Of a DNA stretch of 64,000 nt, positions 22,976 through 34,250 are shown piece by piece. The stretch covers positions 26,719,818-26,783,817 of the forward strand of contig NC_019875.2 of the NCBI RefSeq assembly GCF_002234675.1. Reading direction: 5' to 3'. Below the pieces are notes generated by a model, which did no database searches, had not been told where the DNA came from, and was given only the letters and a program-made list of their open reading frames with translations. The first letter of the stretch is position 1, and each line of letters opens with the position of its first letter. The position numbers and the translations under genes were made by a program. This stretch comes from Oryzias latipes (lineage: Eukaryota; Chordata; Actinopteri; Beloniformes; Adrianichthyidae).

Positions 22976-25078
22976 GGTCCTGTTCAAAAACCGCTGGACC
23001 TGGACTGCTCAAACCTGGATAAATTATACATTAGATACTAAAGAACACATTAAATATAGTTTCTGATTTGTGAAACCTTCCTCTGATTTGTGAAAATCTG
23101 AAATAGATTGATGTTTATCGCATTTTACGCACTGAGTCCACCTTAGACCAGGTCCTGTTCAAAAACCGCAGGACCTGGACTGCTCAAACCTGGATTAAAT
23201 AATAATTTAGATAGTAAAGAACACGTTAAACCCAGTTTCTGATTTGTGAAACCTTCCTCTGATTTGTGAAAATGTGAAATAGGTTGATTTTTTATCCCAT
23301 TTTACACACTTAGTCCACTTCAGACCAGGTCCTGTTCAAAAACCGCAGGACCTGGACTGCTCAAACCTGGATTAAATAATAATTTAGATAGTAAAGAACA
23401 CGTTAAACCCAGTTTCTGATTTGTGAAACCTTCCTCTGATTTGTGAAAATGTGAAATAGGTTGATTTTTTATCCCATTTTACGCACTGAGTCCACCTTAG
23501 ACCAGGTCCTGTTCAAAAACCGCAGGACCTGGACTGCTCAAACCTGGATTAAATTATACATTAGATACTAAAGAACACATTAAATATAGTTTCTGATTTG
23601 TGAAACCTTCCTCTGATTTGTGAAAATCTGAAATAGATTGATGTTTATCGAATTTTACGCACTGAGTCCACCTTAGACCAGGTCCTGTTCAAAAACCGCA
23701 GGACCTGGACTGCTCAAACCTGGATTAAATAATAATTTAGATAGTAAAGAACACGTTAAACCCAGTTTCTGATTTGTGAAACCTTCCTCTGATTTGTGAA
23801 AATGTGAAATAGGTTGATTTTTTATCCCATTTTACGCACTGAGTCCACCTTAGACCAGGTCCTGTTCAAAAACCGCAGGACCTGGACTGCTCAAACCTGG
23901 ATTAAATTATACATTAGATACTAAAGAACACATTAAATATAGTTTCTGATTTGTGAAACCTTCCTCTGATTTGTGAAAATCTGAAATAGATTGATGTTTA
24001 TCGCATTTTACGCACTGAGTCCACCTTAGACCAGGTCCTGTTCAAAAACCGCAGGACCTGGACTGCTCAAACCTGGATTAAATAATAATTTAGATAGTAA
24101 AGAACACGTTAAACCCAGTTTCTGATTTGTGAAACCTTCCTCTGATTTGTGAAAATGTGAAATAGGTTGATTTTTTATCCCATTTTACACACTTAGTCCA
24201 CTTCAGACCAGGTCCTGTTCAAAAACCGCAGGACCTGGACTGCTCAAACCTGGATTAAATTATAATTAAGATAGTAAAGAACACTTACACACAGTTTCTG
24301 ATTTGTGAAACCTTCCTCTGATTTGTGAAAATCTGAAATAGATTGATTTTTATCGCATTTTACGCACTGAGTCCACCTTAGACCAGGTCCTGTTCCAAAA
24401 CCGCAGGACCTGGACTGCTCAAACCTGGATTAAATTATGCATTAGATACTAAAGAATACATTAAATATAGTTTTTGATTTGTGAAACCTTCCTCTGATTT
24501 GTGAAAATCTGAAATAGATTGATTTTTACAGCATTTTACGCCCAGAGTCCACCTTAGACTAGGTCCTGTTCGAAAACCGCTGGACCTGGACTGCTCAAAC
24601 CTGGATTAAATTATAATTAAAATAGTAAAGAACACAATAAACACAGTTTCTGATTTGTGAAACCTTCCTCTGATTTGTGAAAATGTCAAATAGGTTGATT
24701 TTTATCCCATTTTACGCACTGAGTCCACTTCAGACCGGGTCCTGTTCAAAAACCGCAGGACCTGGACTGCTCAAACCTGGATTAAATAATAATTTAGATA
24801 GTAAAGAACACGTTAAACCCAGTTTCTGATTTGTGAAACCTTCCTCTGATTTGTGAAAATGTGAAATAGGTTGATTTTTTATCCCATTTTACGCACTGAG
24901 TCCACCTTAGACCAGGTCCTGTTCAAAAACCGCAGGACCTGGACTGCTCAAACCTGGATTAAATTATACATTAGATACTAAAGAACACATTAAATATAGT
25001 TTCTGATTTGTGAAACCTTCCTCTGATTTGTGAAAATGTGAAATAGGTTGATTTTTATAGCATTTTACGCACTGAGTC
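22976..25078 (+). repeat. Left-arm tandem array, 12 monomers of about 176 bp
   Basis: The anchor GGTCCTGTTC recurs at 22976, 23151, 23328, 23505, 23681, 23858, 24034, 24211, 24386, 24562, 24738 and 24915, spaced 175-177 bp. Type A monomers have AATTATACATTAGATACTAA and GATTGATGTTTATCGC. Type B have AATAATAATTTAGATAGTAA and GGTTGATTTTTTATCCC. The types alternate over much of the array, giving a dimer period near 353 bp. Confidence 0.9.
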
Positions 25079-25323
25079 TCAAAATCTCAACATACAAAAG
25101 AAACTGGGAAACAGATGTCAGATTGGACAAATAGTTATGGTCATGGTTAGCATGTACCACTGACTTAAGTTTTGTTTTTCTGTTCAATATTTCTTGGTTT
25201 GTTTTCTGATTTACTTTAAAGTCCCTGTTATGGTGTTTTCCTTAAAGTTGTCCTTCCCTTGTCCCCATTATCCTTAAATTGCATAAAATTCGATGAAATG
25301 ATACTTTTTCCCACAGTGGTGTT
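25079..25323. other. Central spacer of the foldback-like element
   Basis: About 245 bp unrelated to the monomer, starting TCAAAATCTCAACATACAAA. It has no open frame of note and no match to other repeats in the window. It forms the loop of the inverted repeat. Confidence 0.7.
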
Positions 25324-26565
25324 TGAACAGGACCCGGTCTGAAGTGGACTTAGTGCGTAAAATGTGATTAAAAATCAACTTATTTCACATTTTCACAAAT
25401 CAGAGGAAGGTTTCACAAATCAGAAACAGCATTTATTGTGTTCTTTAGTATCTAAATTATTATTTAATCCAGGTTTGAGCAGTCCAGGTCCTGCGGTTTT
25501 TGAACAGGACCTGGTCTAAGGTGGACTCAGTGCGTAAAATTCGATAAAAAATCAACCTATTTCACATTTTCACAAATCAGAGGAAGGTTTCACAAATCAG
25601 AAACTGGGTTTAACGTGTTCTTTACTATCTAAATTATTATTTAATCCAGGTTTGAGCAGTCCAGGTCCTGCGGTTTTTGAACAGGACCTGGTCTAAGGTG
25701 GACTCAGTGCGTAAAATGCGATAAACATCAATCTATTTCAGATTTTCACAAATCAGAGGAAGGTTTCACAAATCAGAAACTATATTTAATGTGTTCTTTA
25801 GTATCTAATGTATAATTTAATCCAGGTTTGAGCAGTCCAGGTCCTGCGGTTTTTGAACAGGACCTGGTCTAAGGTGGACTCAGTGCGTAAAATGGGATAA
25901 AAAATCAACCTATTTCACATTTTCACAAATCAGAGGAAGGTTTCACAAATCAGAAACTGGGTTTAACGTGTTCTTTACTATCTAAATTATTATTTAATCC
26001 AGGTTTGAGCAGTCCAGGTCCTGCGGTTTTTGAACAGGACCTGGTCTAAGGTGGACTCAGTGCGTAAAATGCGATAAAAATCAATCTATTTCAGATTTTC
26101 ACAAATCAGAGGAAGGTTTCACAAATCAGAAACTGTGTTTAAGTGTTCTTTACTATCTTAATTATAATTTAATCCAGGTTTGAGCAGTCCAGGTCCTGCG
26201 GTTTTTGAACAGGACCTGGTCTGAAGTGGACTAAGTGTGTAAAATGGGATAAAAAATCAACCTATTTCACATTTTCACAAATCAGAGGAAGGTTTCACAA
26301 ATCAGAAACTGGGTTTAACGTGTTCTTTACTATCTAAATTATTATTTAATCCAGGTTTGAGCAGTCCAGGTCCTGCGGTTTTTGAACAGGACCTGGTCTA
26401 AGGTGGACTCAGTGCGTAAAATGCGATAAACATCAATCTATTTCAGATTTTCACAAATCAGAGGAAGGTTTCACAAATCAGAAACTATATTTAATGTGTT
26501 CTTTAGTATCTAATGTATAATTTATCCAGGTTTGAGCAGTCCAGGTCCAGCGGTTTTTGAACAGG
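25324..26565 (-). repeat. Right-arm tandem array, 8 inverted monomers
   Basis: The complement anchor GGACC recurs at 25330, 25507, 25684, 25860, 26037, 26212, 26389 and 26564 with 175-177 bp spacing. The two outermost monomers appear identical to the two outermost of the left arm. The third corresponds to the left arm's eighth, showing that the arms differ by a block of monomers. Confidence 0.9.
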
Positions 26566-26666
26566 ACCCGGTTTTGGGTGATCTTAATGCGAAAAATGCA
26601 GCGGAATGTTTATTTTGTGCCTTCGCGAATCGGAAGCTGTGAATCGGAAGCCAACTTCAGCGTCGT

Positions 26667-26675
26667 AGTGTTGCC
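26667..26675. repeat. Right 9 bp target-site duplication of the foldback-like element
   Basis: AGTGTTGCC, an exact copy of 22869-22877. Confidence 0.9.
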
Positions 26676-27235
26676 AGTGGTCTATTAATTATGAATATGT
26701 TGTTTCTATTCAAATTTTTGTTTAAAAAGTGTGCTGCTTTGTCTAACCTACATTTTTGCAGTGGGGCAGGAGTTCAGTAGAAATTCAACTCTGAGTTGTG
26801 GGCTGGATTTTTGGCATGGAGCAACCCCGCCTCCCCTTCCTGTCACCTTTAAGTGAGACCTCTTTGTCTACACACTCCTCACATCCCCAACCTAACATTA
26901 ACAGTGCAACAAAAATACAATATTTGAGCTACTCAGCCGTACAGTTTGGAGCCAGATTCCAGCTCGGACGGAAAAAAAAAAACAACATACATCGTAATGG
27001 CATTTTTTTAAAAATCTGCTCCTGATTCACAATAAGTTGAAAAAATAAATACTCAAAAGTGCAGTTTTGAGATTATTTTTTTGTATTTGTCCTCCATCAT
27101 ATAAAAAAACACAAGAACATGTCACAGTCACAAAACACAATTTGCATGCGAGTGGGTCTTAAAATTATTTTTTTTCTCTTCTTGTTACTCTTTTTATTTT
27201 AGCATATTATTGCTGTTGACATCTCAGTGAGGATG

Positions 27236-27453
27236 GTTGTGTCGACAGTTTCTACCCGGAGCTAAATAAGAGACGGACCCGTCCTGTTGTGTTTTTCCGG
27301 TGCAGCTCCGCTTATGCGGACATGGACGAACTAGCGGGGCGAGGACACAACCTTCCCTTAAACAAATGTTCTGCCTTTGAGGACCGGCAGACGTCATAGA
27401 CCCAAACGTCCGAGGAATCCAGAACCACCCAAGCCCGTTCGGCTGTCTGCGCC
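27236..27453 (+). promoter_or_regulatory. sharpin proximal promoter / leader with two small upstream ORFs
   Basis: CG content rises here. TTTCCGGTG at about 27294 resembles an ETS site. If transcription starts upstream of 27314, the leader holds two upstream ORFs: ATG at 27314 ending at 27334, and ATG at 27322 ending at 27399, before the sharpin ATG at 27454. The transcription start is not known from sequence. Confidence 0.4.
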
Positions 27454-30400
27454 ATGGCTCTTAGTTCGGGCGGCTGGGCGCCTCCAGCCCCAATCTCTGC
27501 CTCGTCCTCCCAGAAGGCTCCTGTGTGCAGCGGGCCTCCGCTGACCGCCTGCTGCACCACGGTTCTCATGTCGGTCCGCGTTTCGGTGTCCCATTCCGGG
27601 ATCCGACCCTTGTGCCTCCCCGGAGCGGGAAGCGAGGCTCTGCGCCTGCAGCTCAGCATGGACCCGAGCCGAGCCGGAGAGTTCCGACTGGCTCTGAGGG
27701 ATACGAGCGGAAACCGCAGTGTGGTGAGGCTCAGCATCTGCACACCAATGTTTAGATCAGTGATGCCGTGTGTTCTGGTTCCGAGGAGGCTTCGGGAACC
27801 TTTGGGTTGAAGGGATTGGACCCCAGCGGATCCCTGGACCGACCTTTCCCCCGAGTTTCAGCCGCAGGCGCGAGTTCACTCCACATGTGGGGTTAATTCA
27901 GCTTCTGATCGCTGTGAAACATAAATCATAACAAAAGAGTTTAGTTTCATTTTCATCTTTGTCACGAGAAGCTGCTGTGACCGAAACTCCAGACCTGCAG
28001 AGACGGTTTCCTTTCCAAACCTGCGACATCTCTTCAAAACAAGCTGAAGTTCCTGTCATTCTGGAGGAGCATCCTGGGCTCCAGTCTGACCAAAAGCTGC
28101 TTGAAATCAGAGCAAAAAGGCTTCATTTTGTGTGTGTGTGTGTGGGGTGTGTGTGTGTGTGTGTGGGGGGGGGGGGGGGGTGACCTGGATCACCATAAAT
28201 CACGGATCAAATGGGATCTAAACTGGGGGAAAAAAAGGTTTTAAGATCATTTGATGTGATCAGTCTGCAGAAATATAAGGCAACTTCAGTTTCGGTTCCT
28301 GATGTTTCCTCAGGGCAGTTTGACAAATCCAAACCTTTTCCTGTTTAGATGTTGAGTTTGAATCCAGATGAAAAGAAAGGAGTGAAAGTTTCCAAGTTAG
28401 ATTCCAGCTTCAAGTGCAGAGAATCTTACAAATCAAATCAAAATAGTTGATTTTTAAAACAGATGAACAGTTCTGTTTGGTTTGGTTTAGTTTATCTGGT
28501 TAAGATATTTTTAAAAAAATGCTTCAAGCCACCAGAGGTACAATTTACACAGACCATCTCCAAAGAAAATTGTGTCTTTAAAGCATTTTTCTGATGATGG
28601 AAATATATACAGAAAATTAAGCTTATTATTTCTTTGTTCAAATCGCTGGAAATCAGGAGCAGATGAAAAAATGCCGTTGATAAATTGTGGTTGTTGCATA
28701 CAAACTTTAACCGGCTCCATTCCGATGAAAACACTTGCAGACAAGCACATTTTCGGGAATCTGGATCTAAACCGTATGGCTGGACGCTCCAATGTTGCTC
28801 GCCGTTTTTGTTGCACCGCTAATGTTGGGTTGGGGCTGTAGGCTAGCAGAAGAGTGTAAAGAAAGGGATTATGGGAAATGAGTGCAAGCTTTCTCCGCAC
28901 CACAAGAATTTATTATATCAATTATGTTCTAGAGAACTGAAAATAATCTTAATTAGAAGACCACTTTGAAAACAAACCAAAAATCCATCAGAGTGGGATT
29001 TTAAAGTTAAGGGGTTGATTCCAAGACCTTTCATGGACTCGTGGCTAGACGTCACACCAAAGGCTCCCTGCTTGACACTCAGCATTAAGAGGTTGGGTTG
29101 GGGGTTCGACTACCGGCGCTTTAACTTTGAACTAATATGATCTAAAATGTAAACATAGAAGAAATTGCCTCATCCAGACTAAACCCATGATTATTGTTTT
29201 TTTGGTCTGTTTTTTTTATTATTATGTAGGCTTATAGCATAAAAAATGTGATCATTTTTCATATACAACAAAAAAAGGCTTTGCAAAAAAATAAAAACAA
29301 ACAACCAAAAAAAGCAGCAAAAAATAAAAATGATTTTAAAATGTTACCAACAAATCTAAAAAAAAAAAAAGGGAGAATGTTTTTATAAATCCAACTGGGG
29401 GATTGAGGGGAAAATGTCTGAAAAGTCTCTTTAAATTTATCACAAATTTTAAAAGGATCTCAAACGACAGGAAAAAAAATGATCATACCTACCAGCAGAA
29501 AAACACTCCAAAAACTTCTTAAAAGACCTCAGATTTCTTTATTTTCTGAACGCAACAGTTGTTTTTCCCCAGAGGTCAAAGTCTGATTTTGTATTTTAGG
29601 GAATTCCTCAGAGTTTAGATTAAGGAAACAAACAGGAATCACTGTAAAAAGTTTAAAGCTGTTTTCCCCACATAGTTTGTTCATGTACAAACTTTTACTT
29701 TGATCGTTTTTGTGCAAATCTGTTCCCTGAACAATCAAGTCATAGGATTGATAAACCTGCTTTTCTACCTTCAGTACCATAACGTTTGCACAGCATGTGG
29801 AGTTTGGACGCTTTTTTAAAATGAAACAAAGGCAAATAGAATAAAAATACACACTTCATACGGTCATCTGACCTCTTTAGGTTTCATTTGGACATATTTG
29901 ATTGCAGAGACTTTAAATATGGTCAGTTTTGATCCATCTTCTGTCATCTTGGTGAAGCTTTTTTGTCCTTTGGCTCTCAGAAAAGTTCACGCTCCCTCTG
30001 TTTGCTTTTGGCCCTCAGTTCATAGCAGAGTTCGACTTGCGCTGGGTGCAATACGAGGTCAAGTCGTCTCGCTGCCACGAGATGCGCCTTGCCTCTCCGC
30101 CGCACGACTGCATCCGCTTCAACTTCCGCTGCGACCGAGAGGCTGAGGAGTGGGCCACCGTTGTGATGTCGTCTCTGAGGGAGGCCCACAGAGGTCGGTT
30201 TGGATCCGTCAAAGGCCCAATGGCGAGGCGTTTGGGGAATTTGTGAGCTTTAAGTTAAAGGCAGCAGGAAAGGTTAAAAAAAAATTAAAAAAGTCATCTG
30301 GACTTAGATTTTGAAGTTAAAGATGTTTCGCCTTAAAGAAACCACAAAATTCATAAATTAGGACAACCGTCAAATGGAACTTTCTAGGAATTTTGGTCAT

Positions 30401-33178
30401 CGCCTCATAACTCCTCGAACATCATTGGGGGGGGGGGGGGGAACTATAGGTTGTAGATTTTGAATGGCGTAAGCAAAAGTGGCGTTGCCCTGATGCTTCA
30501 ATTTTTTTTTCTTTTACCAGTATATTGTATATATTCAGCTCAAGCTGAAGAAAACAATATAACATACGACATGACTATATTAGAAAAAAGCTCTGTTGCT
30601 AAGGGAATCCAAAAGTTTACTATTACCTATGCTTCTAAAAATTACGTAGACATATTCGTCCCCCCCAGGTGACCAAAAAAGACAATGGTTGCTATGGAGA
30701 TAAAACCAACAGAAAAGCCGCCATTTTTAAAAAGCTTTATTTATTTTTTTCAATGAATTTGTCAACCGTAGCTCTAAGCAGGATGGCAGAAGGGCAAGTG
30801 AAGGGCAAGTGAAGGGAGCGCAGCAGCCGCTCAGTCAGTGAGGGCGGGTCAAAGGGGGGGGGGGCTGCGAAGGCAGGGGGAGGGCTATACAATGCTCTTG
30901 GTGGATTTAATTAAAACTTTTATTTGCTTCTGAAGCGTCCTGAATGCATGAGATTCTTCAGAAACCTAAGATTGAAGCTAAAACCTAAAAAGTAAATGTA
31001 TCTGTTATGATTTGGCCTTTTACTAGTTCTCCATAAAGCTCTTACTTATGCGAAGTCTTTGTCCTCATATGAATGTTTGTTTTTTCCTTTTCCAACAGTT
31101 GCAAACATGAACACGGTTGAGTCGGACAGCAAATCGAGCGACCCTGCGGTAGAGGAGCCGTGGAGTTCGGCCTCGCTGCCGCTCTGTGGTTCGTATCCCG
31201 GCGCTCTCCTGTGCGTTCTGTAACGGAACCGCACGGTCGCTAACCTGTTTGTGCCCCCCCCCAGAGGAGCTGTGTTTGGAGCTGGCCAGGGCCATCGAGG
31301 CGGGCGACACTCACGCAGCCTCGCAGCACGCATCCTCGCTGGCTCGCCAGAAAGCGGTGCTGACCATACAGGTGTCCCAAAAGAACTACGCCGATGGAGA
31401 ACTCAGGTGAGAGAAGGCTGGAGAGCCTCCATGGAGGGTCAGAGCGAGTCCTCCTCCTCCTCCACTCATTCAGCGTGTCTGTGTTCCAGCTTATCTGTGG
31501 TGGTGGAGGACGTGTCGTCGTCCTGCTGTGTCACAGTCAAGGTTTTTCCTTACATGACCGTGGCTGCGCTGAAGCAACAGGTCTGAAAACCATAGCAAAT
31601 GAAAACCCTCCCGCCTCCTGGTGCTATTTCATCCTCTATCGTGGTCTTTTCAGGTGTTTCTGGAGTACGGGTTCCACCCCCGCGTGCAGCGCTGGGTGAT
31701 CGGTCAGTGTTTGTGCACCGACCCGCGCTCGCTGGCCTCCTACGGCGTGCAGAAGGACGGCGACACGGCTTACCTTTACCTGATCTCCGCCCGCCAAGCG
31801 CGCATCACGCGTCTGCTGTTTCAGCAGGACCTGGAGAGCGCTCTCCTCACCCCGCCGCTCCCGCCGGGAAACGGCCACGCCTCCCAGGACTGGAGGGGGT
31901 ACAGCACGCTGCCCTCAAAGCTTTCCCAGAACAGCCAAAGTGAGTTCAAACGCCACACGGGGCCACCGTCACATCCATTTACTTTTACATTTCAATTTTC
32001 AAGATTTTTATCTTTTTTTTTTTTTTTTTACTTTTTATGCTCATCCTTACTGTTTTATTGCCAAACTGTTGCTTTAAATTAATGTGTCATGTGACCCGTG
32101 ACGGTTGAAGCTTTAAAAAGCTATTCAAGATGCATCATTATGCGTCGTTAGGAGGAAGAGATTTGGAAAGTGAGTAAAAGGATTTTCAAAATAAAATAAA
32201 AATGAAAATAAAAATTCGCAAAAATCACAAACAACTATCTGTAAATGTTTTCATTAAAACTAGGCCTGTACATCCCTACTTTTTTGTAAGTGCATTATGT
32301 TCTGCATGCTGATTGGCTGTTTACAGTCAGTCTCCTCCGTGTAGCGTCTCTTATACAGAATGCGTTCATTTTGCCAAATCTACATCAATTGGGATCAGAT
32401 CTTTGTTTTTCATTCTATAACACGAATTATTTTTCTTTAAAGATTTGAACTTTGAGAGTTTAAACAAGATAGAAAAGTGTGGAAATGTTAATGTCTGTCT
32501 AAGAAGAGTGTATAAAGGGAGTAGTGAGGGACTCGTAGCCATAAAACGTCCTGAATACATGAAAAATATAAAAAAGACGACTTCACGGTTTTTGTCCATC
32601 AGTTTTTTTTTTAAATGCAACCCCCTGGAAAAGGGGGGGGGGGGTACTTTTCTTTGAAAATGCTTTAACGCTTTTCATTTGAGTTGTGAAACCTCTTTAA
32701 TGTTGCGTTAACCTGGTTTTGAAGGTACCTGTGATAGATCGGCAGATGTCAAAGATGTCCCCAGCATTGAGAAACTTCAGCTCAACGATCACAGCAACAG
32801 AGCCAGTAAAACACAGGTAACTTCAGCTTTTGAACATCCAGTTCTTCTCCTTGTCCTTCAGTCTTCAGACAGCACACGTGTCGTTGTATCTGAGTTTTTA
32901 TGGGAGAGCTATTTGGTGACCATGTCCTCTCACCTCTCACAGCTGACAGAGTGGGCGTGTCCTTCATGCACTTTTATCAACAAACCGTCTCGTCCCGGAT
33001 GTGAGATTTGCGCTACAGCCAGGCCTGATGCGCACAGCGGCGTCCAGCAGGTACCAACGAGGCTCCTGCGGGAGGGCCTGCTCGTGGTGCCGCTCTCTTA
33101 ACGCCGTTTCTTCCATCTCTCCTAAAGGAAAAGGTGAAGCGGGAAGATCGCGGAGAGTCGGGTTTCAGCAGCAGCTGA
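27454..33178 (+). CDS. sharpin: SHARPIN, linear-ubiquitin ligase (LUBAC) adaptor, 9 exons
   Basis: Non-catalytic LUBAC subunit with HOIP and HOIL-1L, supporting linear ubiquitination and NF-kB signalling. Exons: 27454-27723, 30019-30193, 31099-31188, 31265-31406, 31490-31580, 31654-31939, 32725-32816, 32943-33050, 33128-33178; phases agree, 434 aa (human 387). The N-terminal PH-like dimerisation domain spans roughly residues 35-145. The ubiquitin-like domain follows, with [14 protein letters not shown] and the hallmark [21 protein letters not shown]. An NZF zinc finger lies near the C-terminus ([20 protein letters not shown], four cysteines). HOIL-1L (RBCK1) is the nearest paralogue, but the protein ends soon after the NZF with no RING-IBR-RING, which settles the identity. 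The start is the first ATG that opens the PH-like frame. Introns 1 and 2 carry repeats. Confidence 0.93.
28125..28181. repeat. GT microsatellite with G run
   Basis: Two (TG)n blocks joined by GGGG and ending in a run of about 16 G, in sharpin intron 1. Confidence 0.85.
28553..29004 (+). mobile_element. CCCACTCC-type MITE in sharpin intron 1
   Basis: The left signature CCAAAGAAAATTGTGTCTTT, the interior AAATCAGGAGCAGATGAAAA and the right end CAGAGTGGGATTTTAA identify the family. The middle keeps GCGCTAATG-like CG-rich parts shared with 61787-62394. Confidence 0.65.
29036..29115 (+). repeat. Short SINE-like fragment in sharpin intron 1
   Basis: CTCCCTGCTTGACACTCAGC followed by GGTTGGGTTGGGGGTTCGAC resembles a segment of a common acanthomorph interspersed repeat. 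Recognised from memory only; the ends are undefined. Confidence 0.4.
30350..30740 (+). repeat. Interspersed repeat in sharpin intron 2, related to 18421-19330
   Basis: Shares GGTTGCTATGGAG, a CCCCCCAGGTGACCAAAA-like block and CATCGCCTCATAACT with the gpt intron 3 repeat. A G run interrupts it at about 30428. Superfamily unknown. Confidence 0.5.
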
Positions 33179-34210
33179 CTGCACATCCTCATGGTCTGGA
33201 CTTCATTCGGCTCACTTAACACACTTCCATGCGCGCCCTCGGAGCGAGAAAGCCGACTCTGCCACACACGTGCTGACTAAATACCCCCACGCAGAAGGTC
33301 AGGGGCGCCGAGGCCCCTGTGACGGCCGCTGAGGCCCAGCGCCGCCCTGCAGCATGACGCAGAGCCGCTCCGGTCCGGGCTCAGACAACGCAGAGCTTTC
33401 TCCATTCATGTGGACGGCGTGACCATGACGTGCACATGTGCATTCAGCCAGACCCTCTTGCTGTTTATCTTGCGTGGTGTTTCTGATCCAACACAAACAT
33501 ATTTATTTGAAGCAGAGGAAGAAGAAAAGATGCCGTTTCCGAGCATCAGCCACCTGTGAAGGAAGAGGAAAGCCTTCATGTCGGCGGTGTTGTCGGTGCT
33601 AAGGGAACTCTGAAGGTTTGAAGGTTGAAGTTATGTCTCGTTTACACGATTGTCAAGTGCTTTTAATTTTTTTAAATGTACTTATTTTGTTCTTGGTGTA
33701 TTATTTTTACCAAATGCTGTGAGCATTTGTTGTACATTTCAGCAGCAGGAGTGCATAGTTTCCGCTGAGCGAGCAGAAACGATCTGTTTTTAGGGCATGG
33801 CTGGACTATAAAGGGAGGAAAGTCTGTCTGTTCTTTCATTTCAACGGCTTTTATCGTCCTTCAAAGGCATTTGAACTTCCCATGAATACATTTCCTTTTA
33901 GAGAGCGATGCAAAGGCGCGAGTGTTCAGCAGCATTCAGGACAGTAAATACATTTACGCACAGAGCAGTTCTAATAGTTCATGTTTTTGTACAGAAAAAG
34001 TAAAACGTCTTTAGGGTCGTAACACTCTCCAACGTTTTGACCACGGAGCACACATGTGTTACGCAAAGCCAAAGATTGAAATAACTGAAGGTAATCTTTT
34101 GGAAAGCACCACCTCGTCAGCATTTTGTTTCATGTTTTACTCCCCCACAAAAGTCACTTTTGAAACTCTTGCAGACCCAAATTTCCATTTTGAATTTTTT
34201 TTAATGTACA

Positions 34211-34250
34211 TTTAAAGTCCCACTCCGATCCTCTTTTGATCAATTTTTAA
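34211..34250. mobile_element. CCCACTCC-type MITE terminal remnant
   Basis: TTTAAAGTCCCACTCCGATC is the best-preserved terminus of this family in the window. The copy stops after about 40 bp where the piggyBac-like MITE begins. Confidence 0.6.

Larger units (their letters stand above)
22878..26666. mobile_element. Foldback-like DNA element with long, internally repetitive inverted arms
   Basis: 3789 bp. The ends are inverted copies beginning ACGACGCTGAAGTTGGCTTC, differing little over the first 100 bases. Inside these unique tips both arms are tandem arrays of a monomer of about 176 bp in opposite orientations: 12 repeats in the left arm, 8 in the right, with a 245 bp unrelated spacer. The duplications are a perfect 9 bp AGTGTTGCC. 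No transposase is encoded, so it is non-autonomous. A 9 bp duplication plus long arms made of tandem repeats matches the architecture of Drosophila FB foldback elements and of some Mutator-like elements. Assignment to the MULE group is inference, since no transposase is available. Confidence 0.85.
22837..27163 (-). mobile_element. CCCACTCC-type MITE that received the foldback-like element
   Basis: The left remnant CAACTCCAACCATCTTTTGG and the right end GCGAGTGGGTCTT are the family termini on the two sides of the large inverted-repeat element. Joining the flanks across one copy of the 9 bp duplication gives a sequence colinear with the MITE at 61787-62394, so the MITE was there first. Confidence 0.7.

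Noticed and set aside
22976-26565. Regularly spaced repeats that could suggest a CRISPR array
   Set aside because: The whole 176 bp period is repeated, there are no unique spacers, the two halves are inverted, and the context is vertebrate. A transposon with repetitive arms explains it.
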